Positions 52,231 to 60,991 of a stretch of 64,000 nucleotides of DNA are shown here, piece by piece. The stretch covers positions 372,001 to 436,000 of the forward strand of contig NZ_CP073764.1 in assembly GCF_019343105.1 (NCBI RefSeq). Reading direction: 5' to 3'. The translations under genes and the position numbers were made by a program. Source of the stretch: Methylovirgula sp. HY1 (lineage in GTDB: Bacteria; Pseudomonadota; Alphaproteobacteria; Rhizobiales; Beijerinckiaceae). The notes below the pieces were generated by a model, which saw only the letters and a program-made list of their open reading frames with translations, was not told the origin of the DNA and made no database searches. Within the stretch, counting starts at the first letter, position 1. Each line of letters opens with the position of its first letter.

Positions 52231-54069
52231 TCACGGCACCACCCGCACCGCTCCCTTCGCCGCGCTCGTCGTCATCGACGCATAGGCCCTGAGCGCGGTC
52301 GAGACTTTGCGCGCACGTGCGGCCGGCTTCCAGGCATGTTCGCCTTTCGCCTCCATGGCGGCGCGACGCTCGGCGAGCACGGCGTCGTCGACGGCGAGAT
52401 GCATCCGCCGCTTGGGAATATCGATCTCGATCGTGTCGCCTTCTTGCACGAGGCCGATCGTGCCGCCTTCGGCGGCTTCGGGCGAGACATGGCCGATCGA
52501 AAGACCCGACGTGCCGCCGGAGAAACGCCCATCGGTGATCAGCGCGCAGTGTTTTCCAAGACCCTTCGATTTCAGATAGCTCGTCGGATAGAGCATTTCC
52601 TGCATGCCGGGTCCGCCGCGCGGGCCTTCATAGCGGATGACCGCGATGTCGCCAGGTTTCATCTGATTGGCGAGAATGGCGTCGACCGCCGCATCCTGGC
52701 TTTCGAAGACTTTTGCCTTGCCGGTGAAAGTGAGGACGGAGGCGTCGACGCCGGCCGTCTTCACGATGGCGCCATCCTCGGCGAGATTGCCGTAGAGCAC
52801 GGCGAGACCGCCGTCTTGTGAAAAGGCATGTTCGGCATCGCGGATGACGCCGGTTTCGCGGTCGCGGTCGATCGTATCGAAGCGCGAATCCTGGCTGAAC
52901 GCCACTTGCGTCGGGACGCCGCCCGGCGCGGCGCTATAGAACTTGGCGACCATGTCGCTCGACGTGCGGCTGATGTCCCAGCGGTCGAGGGCTTCGCCGA
53001 GCGAGGCCGCATGCACGGTCGGCAGGCTCGCGTCGATCAGGCCGGCGCGGTCCAATTGGCCGAGGATGGCCATGACACCGCCGGCGCGATGCACATCTTC
53101 GAGATGCACATTCGGCACCGAGGGCGCGACCTTGCAGAGCACCGGCACGCGGCGCGACAGCCGGTCGATATCGGCCATGGTGAAATCGACCTGGCCTTCA
53201 TAGGCGGCGGCCAAAAGATGCAGCACCGTATTGGTCGAGCCGCCCATGGCGATGTCGAGCGTCATCGCATTTTCGAAGGCTGCGAAGGAGGCGATCGAGC
53301 GCGGCAGCACGGAGACATCGTCCTGCTCGTAATAGCGGCGGGCGAGATCGACGATCAAATGGCCGGCTTCGACGAAGAGGCGCTTGCGGTCGGCATGGGT
53401 CGCGAGCACCGAGCCATTGCCCGGCAAAGCCAGACCGAGCGCTTCGGTCAGGCAGTTCATCGAATTGGCGGTGAACATGCCGGAACATGAGCCGCAGGTC
53501 GGGCAGGCGGAGCGCTCCATGACCTGCACGTCTGCTTCCGTGACGCGCTCGTCGGCGGCGGCGACCATCGCATCGATGAGATCGACGGCCTTTTCTTTGC
53601 CGCCGACCAACACTTTGCCGGCTTCCATCGGTCCGCCGGAAACGAAGACCGTCGGAATATTGAGCCGCAAAGTGGCCATCAACATGCCGGGCGTGATCTT
53701 GTCGCAATTGGAGATGCAGACCAGCGCATCGGCGCAATGGGCATTGGCCATATACTCGACCGAGTCGGCGATGAGATCGCGCGAGGGGAGGCTATAGAGC
53801 ATCCCGTCATGGCCCATGGCGATGCCGTCATCGACGGCGATCGTGTTGAACTCTTTGGCGACGCCGCCGGCAGCTTCGATCTCGCGCGCGACGAGCTGGC
53901 CGAGATCTTTGAGATGGACGTGGCCGGGCACGAATTGCGTGAAGGAATTGACGACGGCGATGATCGGCTTGCCGAAGTCGGCATCGGTCATGCCCGTGGC
54001 GCGCCACAGGCCGCGAGCGCCGGCCATGTTCCTGCCATGGGTCGTGGTGCGAGAGCGATAGGTCGGCAT
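52231..54069 (-). CDS. ilvD: Dihydroxy-acid dehydratase
   Basis: Fe-S dehydratase of isoleucine and valine synthesis. The 612-residue protein has [38 protein letters not shown], Fe-S cysteines in [12 protein letters not shown] and [24 protein letters not shown], the Lys-containing GGKEKAVD segment, and [22 protein letters not shown] with [23 protein letters not shown] near the end. The start ATG 54069 matches the family length; the frame is open upstream to 54147. Confidence 0.96.
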   Translation of the reverse strand: MPTYRSRTTTHGRNMAGARGLWRATGMTDADFGKPIIAVVNSFTQFVPGHVHLKDLGQLVAREIEAAGGVAKEFNTIAVDDGIAMGHDGMLYSLPSRDLIADSVEYMANAHCADALVCISNCDKITPGMLMATLRLNIPTVFVSGGPMEAGKVLVGGKEKAVDLIDAMVAAADERVTEADVQVMERSACPTCGSCSGMFTANSMNCLTEALGLALPGNGSVLATHADRKRLFVEAGHLIVDLARRYYEQDDVSVLPRSIASFAAFENAMTLDIAMGGSTNTVLHLLAAAYEGQVDFTMADIDRLSRRVPVLCKVAPSVPNVHLEDVHRAGGVMAILGQLDRAGLIDASLPTVHAASLGEALDRWDISRTSSDMVAKFYSAAPGGVPTQVAFSQDSRFDTIDRDRETGVIRDAEHAFSQDGGLAVLYGNLAEDGAIVKTAGVDASVLTFTGKAKVFESQDAAVDAILANQMKPGDIAVIRYEGPRGGPGMQEMLYPTSYLKSKGLGKHCALITDGRFSGGTSGLSIGHVSPEAAEGGTIGLVQEGDTIEIDIPKRRMHLAVDDAVLAERRAAMEAKGEHAWKPAARARKVSTALRAYASMTTSAAKGAVRVVP

Positions 54070-54171
54070 CGTCTGTCCTAATTCGCTGGGCTGCCGGCCT
54101 TGGCAGCCATCGGAGACAAAGGCGGCGGGCCCATGCCCGGCGCGCACGTGGAATATAGGCCCCTCACTAGA

Positions 54172-54287
54172 GCATGTTGCAGAAAAGTTGGTCGAGTTTT
54201 CTGATCAGAACATGCTCCAGCTTATTGATTTGGAGTGTTTTCCTCACGATCGGGTGATTCCACCAGATCGTGAGGAAAACGCTCTAG
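54172..54287 (+). repeat. Family 1 repeat, copy with fully paired long hairpin
   Basis: TAGAGCATGTTGCAGAAAAG and GAGTTTTCTG head, linker GAACATGCTCCAGCTTATTG, then GTTTTCCTCACGATC paired with GATCGTGAGGAAAAC around a GGGTGATTCCACCA loop, and ACGCTCTAG. The inner arms are CTCACGATC/GATCGTGAG, unlike any other copy but perfectly complementary. Confidence 0.88.
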
Positions 54288-54501
54288 CACGAATTTTCGG
54301 GCGGCATAATTTTCCAAAGGGCTCGATGGGGCCGCAAAAGCACGGTGCTAAGCTGCCGCCGTCGGCTTACCGGCGCCGCTGCAGATCCCTGTCGCCGAGA
54401 AGGGTCCGAACGCGGTCCGCATGTCGCGACAGATAGGCATCGCCCGGTGCGGCGGCAAAAGTCTTCGTCTTTCGGAGAAGGCTGTGTCCGGAGCGATTCT
54501 A

Positions 54502-54520
54502 TAATAGGAATATCCTATTA
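54502..54520. promoter_or_regulatory. Operator-like palindrome in the ilvD upstream region
   Basis: TAATAGGA and TCCTATTA separated by ATA: a perfect 8-bp inverted repeat with a 3-nt spacer, in an AT-rich patch. Size and spacing fit a dimeric regulator site, but the bound protein and target gene are unknown. Confidence 0.4.
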
Positions 54521-54607
54521 AATTATTCCGCAATGCAATCTAAACACAACCTTAGATAGAAACGGATGGCGCGTATCGTGCTGCGAGAGCTGTTCCCCCG
54601 AAACGAA

Positions 54608-54647
54608 AAGAGCGCTCCCACGATGTTCGAATCGTGAGAGCGCTCTT
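54608..54647 (-). terminator. Rho-independent terminator of the small exported-protein gene
   Basis: Long hairpin with arms AAGAGCGCTC / GAGCGCTCTT extended by CACGAT-type pairing with one mismatch, loop GTTCGA. Read on the minus strand it ends GCTCTTTTCG, giving a T-tract. It lies 82 nt after the stop at 54729. Confidence 0.8.
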
Positions 54648-54728
54648 AGAGTACCGCTGGTCCGAAACGGAGGAGTTTTGGACTAGGCGTTATTGCGGGG
54701 TCAGGGGCAGCTTGCGGCTGCCCGTTCG

Positions 54729-54950
54729 TTAGCGAGCGCTGTTCTGTTCGCGGGCGCAGACCCAGCCGCTGGTCGTGCTGTGCTTGGCATCGCTATTGGT
54801 GCCGAAGAAGCAGCGGACGCCATTGGATGCGCTCGAGGCGCCGGCGGCGCTGGCCGGAGACACAAAGCCGGCAAGACCGCCGGCCATGGCGAGCGCAAAG
54901 CTGAGAGCAAGCGCAAAACGGGAAGATGAGGAAGCGAAAATACGAGTCAT
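54729..54950 (-). CDS. Small exported protein with a Cys pair
   Basis: A 73-residue product from ATG 54950: basic MTRIFASSSSRFALALSFAL, hydrophobic core, signal cleavage near ASA-A, and a 38-residue mature part AGASSASNGVRCFFGTNSD...TTSGWVCAREQ with two Cys, probably one disulfide. The mature part resembles other small exported rhizobial proteins of unknown role. A strong terminator downstream supports expression. GGAGACC upstream of the start is a plausible ribosome-binding site. Confidence 0.65.
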   Translation of the reverse strand: MTRIFASSSSRFALALSFALAMAGGLAGFVSPASAAGASSASNGVRCFFGTNSDAKHSTTSGWVCAREQNSAR

Positions 54951-55355
54951 GATGATTGGTCTCCAAGTTTCGCGAGCGTCCGGGCTCGCGCCGAGGCTCC
55001 TTTGGTGCAATCAGCACTTCTTGGCTCTAGAGCGCTTCCCGACAGGATGGACTCATCCGGCCGAGAAGAAAGCGTTCAAAATCAATAAGCTGGAGCATGT
55101 TCTCATCAATGAGACATCGGATATATCCGATGTCTGAAAGAATGGAAAAGTCGATCAACTTCTCTGCAACATGCGCTAGCGTCATAGTTGTTGAACGCCT
55201 TGAGCATTGATAGGAATATATGATTAAGGCTGTTGCGTTGCAATATCGCAATTGCAGCAAACGCTGGGACAAGTTGCCACGCAGTTTCGACCAAACGTCG
55301 CCCTCCGAATCGGTCAGAAGGTTCCCATGACACCGCGACGCTGAAGGCTTCATGC
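54951..55355. other. Intergenic region upstream of cobT
   Basis: Mostly a family 1 repeat in inverted orientation (55026-55181). I looked for a cobalamin riboswitch before cobT and saw no B12-box-like sequence. The cobT frame is open upstream to 55233 but is not conserved there. Confidence 0.55.
55026..55181 (-). repeat. Family 1 repeat, complete inverted copy
   Basis: CTAGAGCGCTTCCCGACAGG and CCGGCCGAGAAGAAAGCGTT hairpin module, linker AATAAGCTGGAGCATGTTCT, perfect palindrome AGACATCGGATA/TATCCGATGTCT, then the reverse head GAAAAGTCGATCAACTTCTC and ATGCGCTAG. Confidence 0.88.
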
Positions 55356-56390
55356 ATGACCTCGTCAAACGCACTGCCGACTTCCTTCGAAGATATCCGC
55401 CGTCTTCTCTCCGAATTGCCCGGACCGGCGGATTCCTGCGTCGCAGCGGTGCGCGAGCGGCAAGCGCAATTGACCAAGCCGCAGGGCTCGCTTGGTCGGC
55501 TCGAAGACATTGTTGCCTTTCTCGCTGCTTGGCAGGGTCGGACGAATCCGATGCTGACGCAGCCGCTCGCTCTGATCTTCGCCGGCAATCACGGGGTCGT
55601 GCGGCGCGGCGTGTCGGCCTTTCCGGCTTCGGTGACACGGACGATGGTTGCCAATTTCCTAGCCGGCGGGGCGGCGATCAACCAGATCTGCGCCAGCTTT
55701 GGCCTCGGACTGAAAGTCGTCGAACTCGATCTCGATCGGCCGACGGAAGATTTCACCGAAGTGCCGGCGATGGACGAGGCTGATCTCTTGGCGGCCTTCT
55801 GCGGCGGTATGACGGCGATCGTGCCGGGAACCGATCTGATCTGCCTTGGCGAAATGGGAATCGGCAATACGACGAGTGCCGCGGCGATCTATTATGGTCT
55901 CTATGGTGGCGAAGCCGCCCTTTGGGTCGGCCGCGGCACCGGCGTCGATGACCTCGGCCTGGCTTGCAAGATCGATGCGGTGGAGGCGGGCATTGCCAAT
56001 CATAAGGATTGGCTCGCCGATCCGCTGGAAGTGCTGCGCCGGCTCGGCGGCCGCGAAATCGCGGCTATTGCAGGCGCCATTGTTGCGGCGCGGCTCGCTC
56101 GCATTCCCGTCCTTCTCGACGGTTATATCACCTGCGCTGCAGCGGCGGTTCTTCAGGCAATGGAACCGCGTGCGATCGATCATTGCATCGCCGCGCATGT
56201 TTCGGCGGAACCGGCACACAGAGACGTGCTGGCAAGGCTCGATAAACAGCCGCTGCTTGATCTTGGCCTGCGGCTTGGCGAAGGCAGCGGCGCAGCGCTT
56301 GCCGTCGGTCTCGTCAAGGCGGCGCTTGCCTGCCATTCCGACATGGCGACTTTTGCCGAGGCACGCGTGGCGGGTAAGATCGAGAGCTGA
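55356..56390 (+). CDS. cobT: Nicotinate-nucleotide--dimethylbenzimidazole phosphoribosyltransferase
   Basis: Makes alpha-ribazole phosphate, the lower-ligand precursor of cobalamin. From ATG 55356 the protein has 344 residues. Typical segments are LTKPQGSLGRLEDIVAFLAAWQG, ALIFAGNHGVVRRGVSAFP, MVANFLAGGAAINQICA, CLGEMGIGNTTSAAAIYYG, WVGRGTGVDD and the C-terminal LDLGLRLGEGSGAALAVGLVKAA with the catalytic Glu (LGEGSG). No other cobalamin gene is adjacent. Confidence 0.94.
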   Translation: MTSSNALPTSFEDIRRLLSELPGPADSCVAAVRERQAQLTKPQGSLGRLEDIVAFLAAWQGRTNPMLTQPLALIFAGNHGVVRRGVSAFPASVTRTMVANFLAGGAAINQICASFGLGLKVVELDLDRPTEDFTEVPAMDEADLLAAFCGGMTAIVPGTDLICLGEMGIGNTTSAAAIYYGLYGGEAALWVGRGTGVDDLGLACKIDAVEAGIANHKDWLADPLEVLRRLGGREIAAIAGAIVAARLARIPVLLDGYITCAAAAVLQAMEPRAIDHCIAAHVSAEPAHRDVLARLDKQPLLDLGLRLGEGSGAALAVGLVKAALACHSDMATFAEARVAGKIES

Positions 56391-56804
56391 CGCATGCTCG
56401 GGCGTGGCGCCGCTTGTCGGTCGCCGCGAAGATCTCTCGCAATTGCCAGCGTCGTCCGCCGATCCGCGCAGGCATCGCGAACGCCCCCGAGTGGGGGCCG
56501 GTTCGGCTGCCGGAGCAAGGCTTATTTGCAGGCTGTGCCGGAACCTGCACCGCAGGGTCGACGTTGATGCCCAAGACGGTCGATGAATGTGTTTGATTGC
56601 TCTCAGTGACTGCAACAGGAGTGGTGAGAGTGTGGGGCTCCGTCGCTTCGGTATGGGCACGGGACAATATTTGTCGCCTGGGTAAACGATGATTTGCGCC
56701 CGCGCTGCCGGCGCCCGAAACGGCGACGGGACGGGGCGACGTTGCCATATGGCGCGCTAGGCCGCGCAGCCGTCTGGCGATTTCAATGAAAAGGAAATCC
56801 TGCG
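56391..56804. other. Intergenic region upstream of dps
   Basis: No supported gene: a plus-strand frame at 56414-56596 and a minus-strand frame at 56314-56748 (overlapping cobT) are open but lack recognisable products. The dps promoter should be near 56700-56790. Confidence 0.5.
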
Positions 56805-57368
56805 ATGAGCACCAGTAAAGCCGCTACCAAGCACCAAGCCGACATGGGCAACGCGAAGATCCATCGGATCGCGCCACTCGACACGCCGACGGACCTCGCG
56901 TCCAACGCGATCAAGGATGTTTCCGGCGCGCTCAATGTCCTTTTGACCGATGTGTTCACGCTCTACATGAAGACCAAGAATTTTCATTGGCACATGTCGG
57001 GACCACATTTTCGCGACTATCATCTGCTGCTCGATGAACAAAGCGCGCAGATTTTCGCGATGACCGATCCGATGGCCGAGCGTGTCCGCAAGATCGGTGG
57101 CATGACCTTGCATTCCATCGGCGAAATCAGCCGCATGCAGCGCATCAAGGACAATGATGCCGCTTATGTCACGCCGCTCGACATGCTGGCCGAGCTGCGC
57201 GAGGACAATAAGCAATTGGCCGCCGCGATGCGCGAGACGCATAGTCTTTGCGACGAGCATAATGACGTTGCCACGGCGAGTTTGCTCGAAGTCTGGATCG
57301 ACGAAACGGAACGGCGCACGTGGTTTCTGTTCGAGACAGGCCGTATGGAGGGCTCCGAGGCCCGCTGA
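56805..57368 (+). CDS. dps: DNA starvation/stationary-phase protection protein Dps
   Basis: Ferritin-like dodecamer that oxidises and stores iron and protects DNA from peroxide. The 187-residue protein has the interfacial ferroxidase residues in YMKTKNFHWHMSGPHFRDYHLLLDEQ (two His, Asp, Glu) plus DEHNDVATASLLEVWIDETERRTWFL. A Lys-containing N-terminal tail (MSTSKAATKHQADMGNAK) could contact DNA. It has its own terminator at 57426-57460. Confidence 0.94.
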   Translation: MSTSKAATKHQADMGNAKIHRIAPLDTPTDLASNAIKDVSGALNVLLTDVFTLYMKTKNFHWHMSGPHFRDYHLLLDEQSAQIFAMTDPMAERVRKIGGMTLHSIGEISRMQRIKDNDAAYVTPLDMLAELREDNKQLAAAMRETHSLCDEHNDVATASLLEVWIDETERRTWFLFETGRMEGSEAR

Positions 57369-57425
57369 CCAAGCATTTCCCGATCGGGTGCGGCGGCGGA
57401 CGTACCGCGTCGACCCGTTTGCCAA

Positions 57426-57460
57426 AAAGCCGAGCCTGGCGGCCCGCCACGCTCGGCTTT
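57426..57460 (+). terminator. Bidirectional-looking terminator after dps
   Basis: AAAGCCGAGC / GCTCGGCTTT with an inner GGCGG/CCGCC stem; A-rich on the left and T-rich on the right, so it could stop transcription from either side. It lies 57 nt after the dps stop. Confidence 0.8.
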
Positions 57461-57553
57461 CCTGTGTCCGGCATGTGCTAAACGGAGCCGGCAGAGTGCG
57501 GCACGCGTTTTGAAGGCCGCTCGATGGCATAATGTGATCGAGAGGAGATTGGG

Positions 57554-57721
57554 ATGACTGTGGCGCAGCTGATCGAGAAATTGCGGGAAATGCCTGCCGA
57601 AGCCATCGTCCTCTTGGAGGGTGAGGGCGCGTTCGCGCGCGTCGCTGGCGTGAATTTCGAAAAAAGTGTGACCTTTGGCCTGCCGGACGAGGTGATCCTC
57701 TTCACCGACGCCGAAGAATGA
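57554..57721 (+). CDS. Small 55-residue conserved-looking ORF
   Basis: ATG 57554 has AGGAG at ideal spacing. The product MTVAQLIEKLREMPAEAIVL... ends in VTFGLPDEVILFTDAEE: a helix followed by beta-like segments, a layout resembling short proteins often seen in proteobacterial and phage genomes (MTVAQLIE start). No function can be named. It lies between dps (terminated) and convergent chrA, whose stop is 3 nt from this one. Confidence 0.6.
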   Translation: MTVAQLIEKLREMPAEAIVLLEGEGAFARVAGVNFEKSVTFGLPDEVILFTDAEE

Positions 57722-57724
57722 AGC

Positions 57725-58939
57725 TCACATTTTGAACAAACCCAGCGCAATGCCGCCAAGCGCGCTGACGCTGACGATGACGAGGGGCGGCAGCCGCCAG
57801 ACGACGAGCAGGATAAAACAGGAGAGGACCAGGCCGAAATCGCCGCCGCCTTTAACCGAGGTTGTCCAGACCGGATCATAAAGCGCCGCGCCGAGCATGC
57901 CGACGACAGAGGCGTTGACGCCACGCATCGCGGCTTGCGCGCTGGCCCTGCGGCGAAAGCTGTCCCAGAAAGGCAGGACTCCGGTCATCACCAAAAGACC
58001 GGGAAGAAAAATTGCGATCAGGCTGATCGTGGCGCCGAGTATCCCGTTCGGTGGCCCCTTCACGAGGGTTCCGAGATAGGCTGAAAAGGTAAAGAGCGGT
58101 CCCGGCACCGCTTGTACCGCGCCATAGCCGGCGAGAAAGATCCGGTCGCTCACCCAGCCCGGCGTGACCACGGCATCCCGCAGCAAAGGCAGCACGACAT
58201 GGCCCCCGCCGAAGACCAATGCGCCAGCGCGGTAGAAAGCATCGAAAAGCTCGATCGCAGGCGAAATATGCATGCTGCGCAGCAAAGGCAGCACCGTCAT
58301 GAGACAGAAAAACAGGACGAGCGCGATAATGCCGGCCCGCGGCGAGACCGGCACGGGTATATGGCCCTCGGGCGGCGGCGCGTCCATCTGGCAGAATATG
58401 AGCCCGGCGAGGCCGCCGAAAACAATTGCACTGATTTGCGTGACGGCATTGGTGCTGGCCAAAGCCATCAAAGTCGCGCCTACGGCGATTGCGGCGCGGG
58501 TACGGTCGGGACAGAGTGCGCGTGCCATCCCCCATACCGCTTGCGCGACGATGGCGACCGCGACGAGCCGCAGGCCATGCATGAGTCCGCTGCCGATAGG
58601 GCCGGCAAGTGCGCCGGCACCATAGGCGAAGGCGACAAGCGCAATCGCAGAAGGCAAGGTGAAGGCGACGAAAGCGAGCAGGCCGCCGAGATAGCCGGCC
58701 CGTAACAGGCCGAGAGAAAATCCCACCTGGCTGCTGGCCGGCCCCGGTAGAAATTGCGCCAGCGCCACGAGATCGGCATAGGATTCTTCGTCGAGCCATT
58801 TGCGGCGGACGACGAATTCGTTGCGAAAATAGCCGAGATGGGCGATCGGGCCGCCGAAACAGGTCAAGCCGAGCTTGAAGAAGGCTCGGAACACTTCGAG
58901 GGGAGAGCCGGTCGCTTGCTTCGCGGCGATCATGGTCAA
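57725..58939 (-). CDS. chrA: Chromate transporter ChrA, two-domain form
   Basis: Inner-membrane carrier that expels chromate, CHR family. The 404-residue protein has two homologous halves: the first begins EVFRAFFKLGLTCFGGPIAHLGYFRNEFVVRRKWL and LVALAQFLPGPASSQVGFSLG, the second carries RAGALVFGGGHVVLPLLRDAVVTPGW and AGYGAVQAVPGPLFTFSAYLG. About ten hydrophobic segments fit the long-chain, fused type. Chromate export is the family function; actual resistance is not shown. ATG 58933 (MIAAKQ) is a possible alternative to 58939. Divergent from the S10 peptidase gene's 3' side. Confidence 0.92.
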   Translation of the reverse strand: MTMIAAKQATGSPLEVFRAFFKLGLTCFGGPIAHLGYFRNEFVVRRKWLDEESYADLVALAQFLPGPASSQVGFSLGLLRAGYLGGLLAFVAFTLPSAIALVAFAYGAGALAGPIGSGLMHGLRLVAVAIVAQAVWGMARALCPDRTRAAIAVGATLMALASTNAVTQISAIVFGGLAGLIFCQMDAPPPEGHIPVPVSPRAGIIALVLFFCLMTVLPLLRSMHISPAIELFDAFYRAGALVFGGGHVVLPLLRDAVVTPGWVSDRIFLAGYGAVQAVPGPLFTFSAYLGTLVKGPPNGILGATISLIAIFLPGLLVMTGVLPFWDSFRRRASAQAAMRGVNASVVGMLGAALYDPVWTTSVKGGGDFGLVLSCFILLVVWRLPPLVIVSVSALGGIALGLFKM

Positions 58940-59136
58940 TTGCCTTTTCCATCCTCGAACACGCGTCGACTTGCTCGCGACCTTTGCATTTGCTCGCTCT
59001 CGCCGGGCTCGCCGGATAGAGACGCGGCCCTGTTGCGTCGATCCTTGACGCTTTGAACGTCAATATTGCTTTGGTTTGCGGCAGATTCTGTTGTTGGGAT
59101 ACCTACGCCAACGGTCTTGCAGGCTGGCCCGCGTTC

Positions 59137-60684
59137 TCACCGGCTTTCGATCACCTGCTGCGCGTCGCTGCGCAATGCGGCGCGGGACTGATCGAGCGCA
59201 TAGAACATATGGCCGCCGCCATAGACGGCCAGCTTCAAGCGGCCGAGGTCGCCCATCTGAGGAATCTGATCGATCAGTATCTTCGAGGCGAAATAGGGCG
59301 TCACCGTATCGGTTACGCCATGCGCGACGAGGACATGCAGATGCGGGTCGAGCGCCAATATGCGCCTCAGATCGGTCATCGCCTCGGCCGGGCGGCGTGC
59401 GCCCCACTTCCATTCCTTGTTGATTTCTTCGTTGAGAATTTCATAGCGCGCGTCGACGAACCAATCGAGTTTCGTCGCGGTGATATTCGCCATGGCACTC
59501 GCCAGCGGCACTTTCAGCGCATCGAGAACCGGATCGGAATATTCGCTGCGCGCCGCATAGGGAAAAGGATCGAAGCCGGTCATCAATGCGTCATAAAGGC
59601 TGGCGACGCGCCCTTTGGACCGGTCTTGGCTACGGTCGCGGGCAAAGGTCGAGATGTCGATGCGGCCACCGAGACGACGCACCAGCGCCGAGTCGATACC
59701 GGTAAATTTCGCCACCATTTCAGACATTCGGTCGAGCGCCGCCTTATCGCGCTCGCCGCGCAAAAGATCGACGACATAAGGGCCGGAGGCATAGGCTTCG
59801 ACATCGGCAAGCTGTTTGCGCGGATCGAGACCCGTGAGGTGGCGCGCCGCCGCGGTATAGGAGGGCAGGCGGGTCACGTAAGTCAGCGGGTTATTGTCAT
59901 CGTCGAACCAGCCGAAGTTGAGCACAGGCGAGAGCATCACGAGACCCGAGATGCCTATGCCTTCATGGTCCTCCAGCCGAAACGCGAGCTTCGGCGCGCG
60001 AAAGCCGCCATAGCTTTCGCCGAGGATATATTTCGGGCTGGCCAAACGCCTATGTTCGACAAGCCATTTGCGAACGACGACTGCCAACGTGTCGATGTCG
60101 CCTTTGACCGAATAGAACTGCTTTTCGACTCCGCTATCCTTGCTCAGTATGCGACTATAGCCGGTGCCCGGCGGGTCGATGAAGACGAGATCCGTGAAAT
60201 CGAGCCATGTATCGGCATTGGGCACTGTCGCCGGATTGGCGGAAGGCGCGCGGCCGGCGCCGATGAGCGGCAGACGCCAAGGCCCGATAGCGCCGAGATC
60301 GAGCCAGGCCGACCCGGCGCCGGGGCCACCGTTGAATGCGAAAGTGATCGGCCGGTTTGCCGCGTTGGCGCCGTCGCGCAAGAAGGCGACGAAAGACACA
60401 TCGGCGAGCGGTTCGCCCGTCTTGGCATTGCTGAGCCTGATGGCGCCCGCCTCGGCCTTGAAATGCAGCGTGCGGTTCGGCAGTTGCAGCGTATGCTCGG
60501 TTGTCACCATCGGCGGCAGCGGATGCGGCGGCACCGTGGCCTGTGGTGCTTGCTCGCCATGTCCGGATGCCACTTTGCCACTCGGGCTTTGATGGTCCGG
60601 CGCGGCGAGCGGAATGGCCGTCAGGCCGAGGCTCAAAACGCCGGACAAAAGCAGGGCCGAAAGCCATCGAGCGGAACGGGCCAT
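59137..60684 (-). CDS. Exported serine carboxypeptidase-like S10 family peptidase
   Basis: Alpha/beta-hydrolase-fold serine peptidase with a signal peptide (MARSARWLSALLLSGVLSLG, cleavage near LAA-P) and a Pro-rich linker. The 515-residue protein has the oxyanion segment TFAFNGGPGAGSAWLDLGA, VFIDPPGTGYSR, the catalytic Ser in ILGESYGGFRAPKLA, Asp in AHGVTDTVTPYFAS and His in YGGGHMFYALDQS. The substrate is unknown; periplasmic or secreted removal of C-terminal residues is the family role. ATG 60684 is used; the frame is open to 60753. Confidence 0.9.
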   Translation of the reverse strand: MARSARWLSALLLSGVLSLGLTAIPLAAPDHQSPSGKVASGHGEQAPQATVPPHPLPPMVTTEHTLQLPNRTLHFKAEAGAIRLSNAKTGEPLADVSFVAFLRDGANAANRPITFAFNGGPGAGSAWLDLGAIGPWRLPLIGAGRAPSANPATVPNADTWLDFTDLVFIDPPGTGYSRILSKDSGVEKQFYSVKGDIDTLAVVVRKWLVEHRRLASPKYILGESYGGFRAPKLAFRLEDHEGIGISGLVMLSPVLNFGWFDDDNNPLTYVTRLPSYTAAARHLTGLDPRKQLADVEAYASGPYVVDLLRGERDKAALDRMSEMVAKFTGIDSALVRRLGGRIDISTFARDRSQDRSKGRVASLYDALMTGFDPFPYAARSEYSDPVLDALKVPLASAMANITATKLDWFVDARYEILNEEINKEWKWGARRPAEAMTDLRRILALDPHLHVLVAHGVTDTVTPYFASKILIDQIPQMGDLGRLKLAVYGGGHMFYALDQSRAALRSDAQQVIESR

Positions 60685-60991
60685 CAAAGATCTCCAAAGC
60701 GATGCGGTTTCGGGTGCGGCACCCCGGGGCCGAGCGCGATGATGCCCGGGCACGCGTGTGAAAGATGCTTCCGGCTAAAACGTGTCGCGCAAGCGGTCCG
60801 ATAAGTGGTCCGAGAAGCGATCAAAGATCAAGGCGTATTGCCGCGCCATTCCCGATTATTGGGTGCGATTGCATTCAAGAAAACGTTGAAATCGTCCGAC
60901 GCTCCGAGTGACAGCGTGCCGTTGCAGCTCGACCAATGGGGCATGGTCATCATGGAATGTGGTCGCGATGGAGCCGATTCCTCGTCTGAGG
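60685..60991. other. Intergenic region between S10 peptidase and histidine kinase
   Basis: Both neighbours are on the minus strand, so it contains the S10 promoter and the 3' end of the kinase transcript. No gene or clear repeat is seen. Confidence 0.5.

Larger units (their letters stand above)
54070..54728. other. Long intergenic region upstream of ilvD
   Basis: Contains a family 1 repeat (54172-54287), a 19-bp palindrome at 54502-54520 and the terminator of the next gene (54608-54647, minus strand). The ilvD promoter should be near 54070-54170 or beyond the repeat. No gene is supported. Confidence 0.6.

Noticed and set aside
54951-55355. Possible cobalamin riboswitch before cobT
   Set aside because: No B12-box-like sequence was found; the region is occupied by the family 1 repeat.
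59053-60804. 583-codon open frame antisense to the S10 peptidase
   Set aside because: The S10 catalytic motifs and signal peptide lie on the minus strand; the plus-strand product is an Arg/His-rich shadow.
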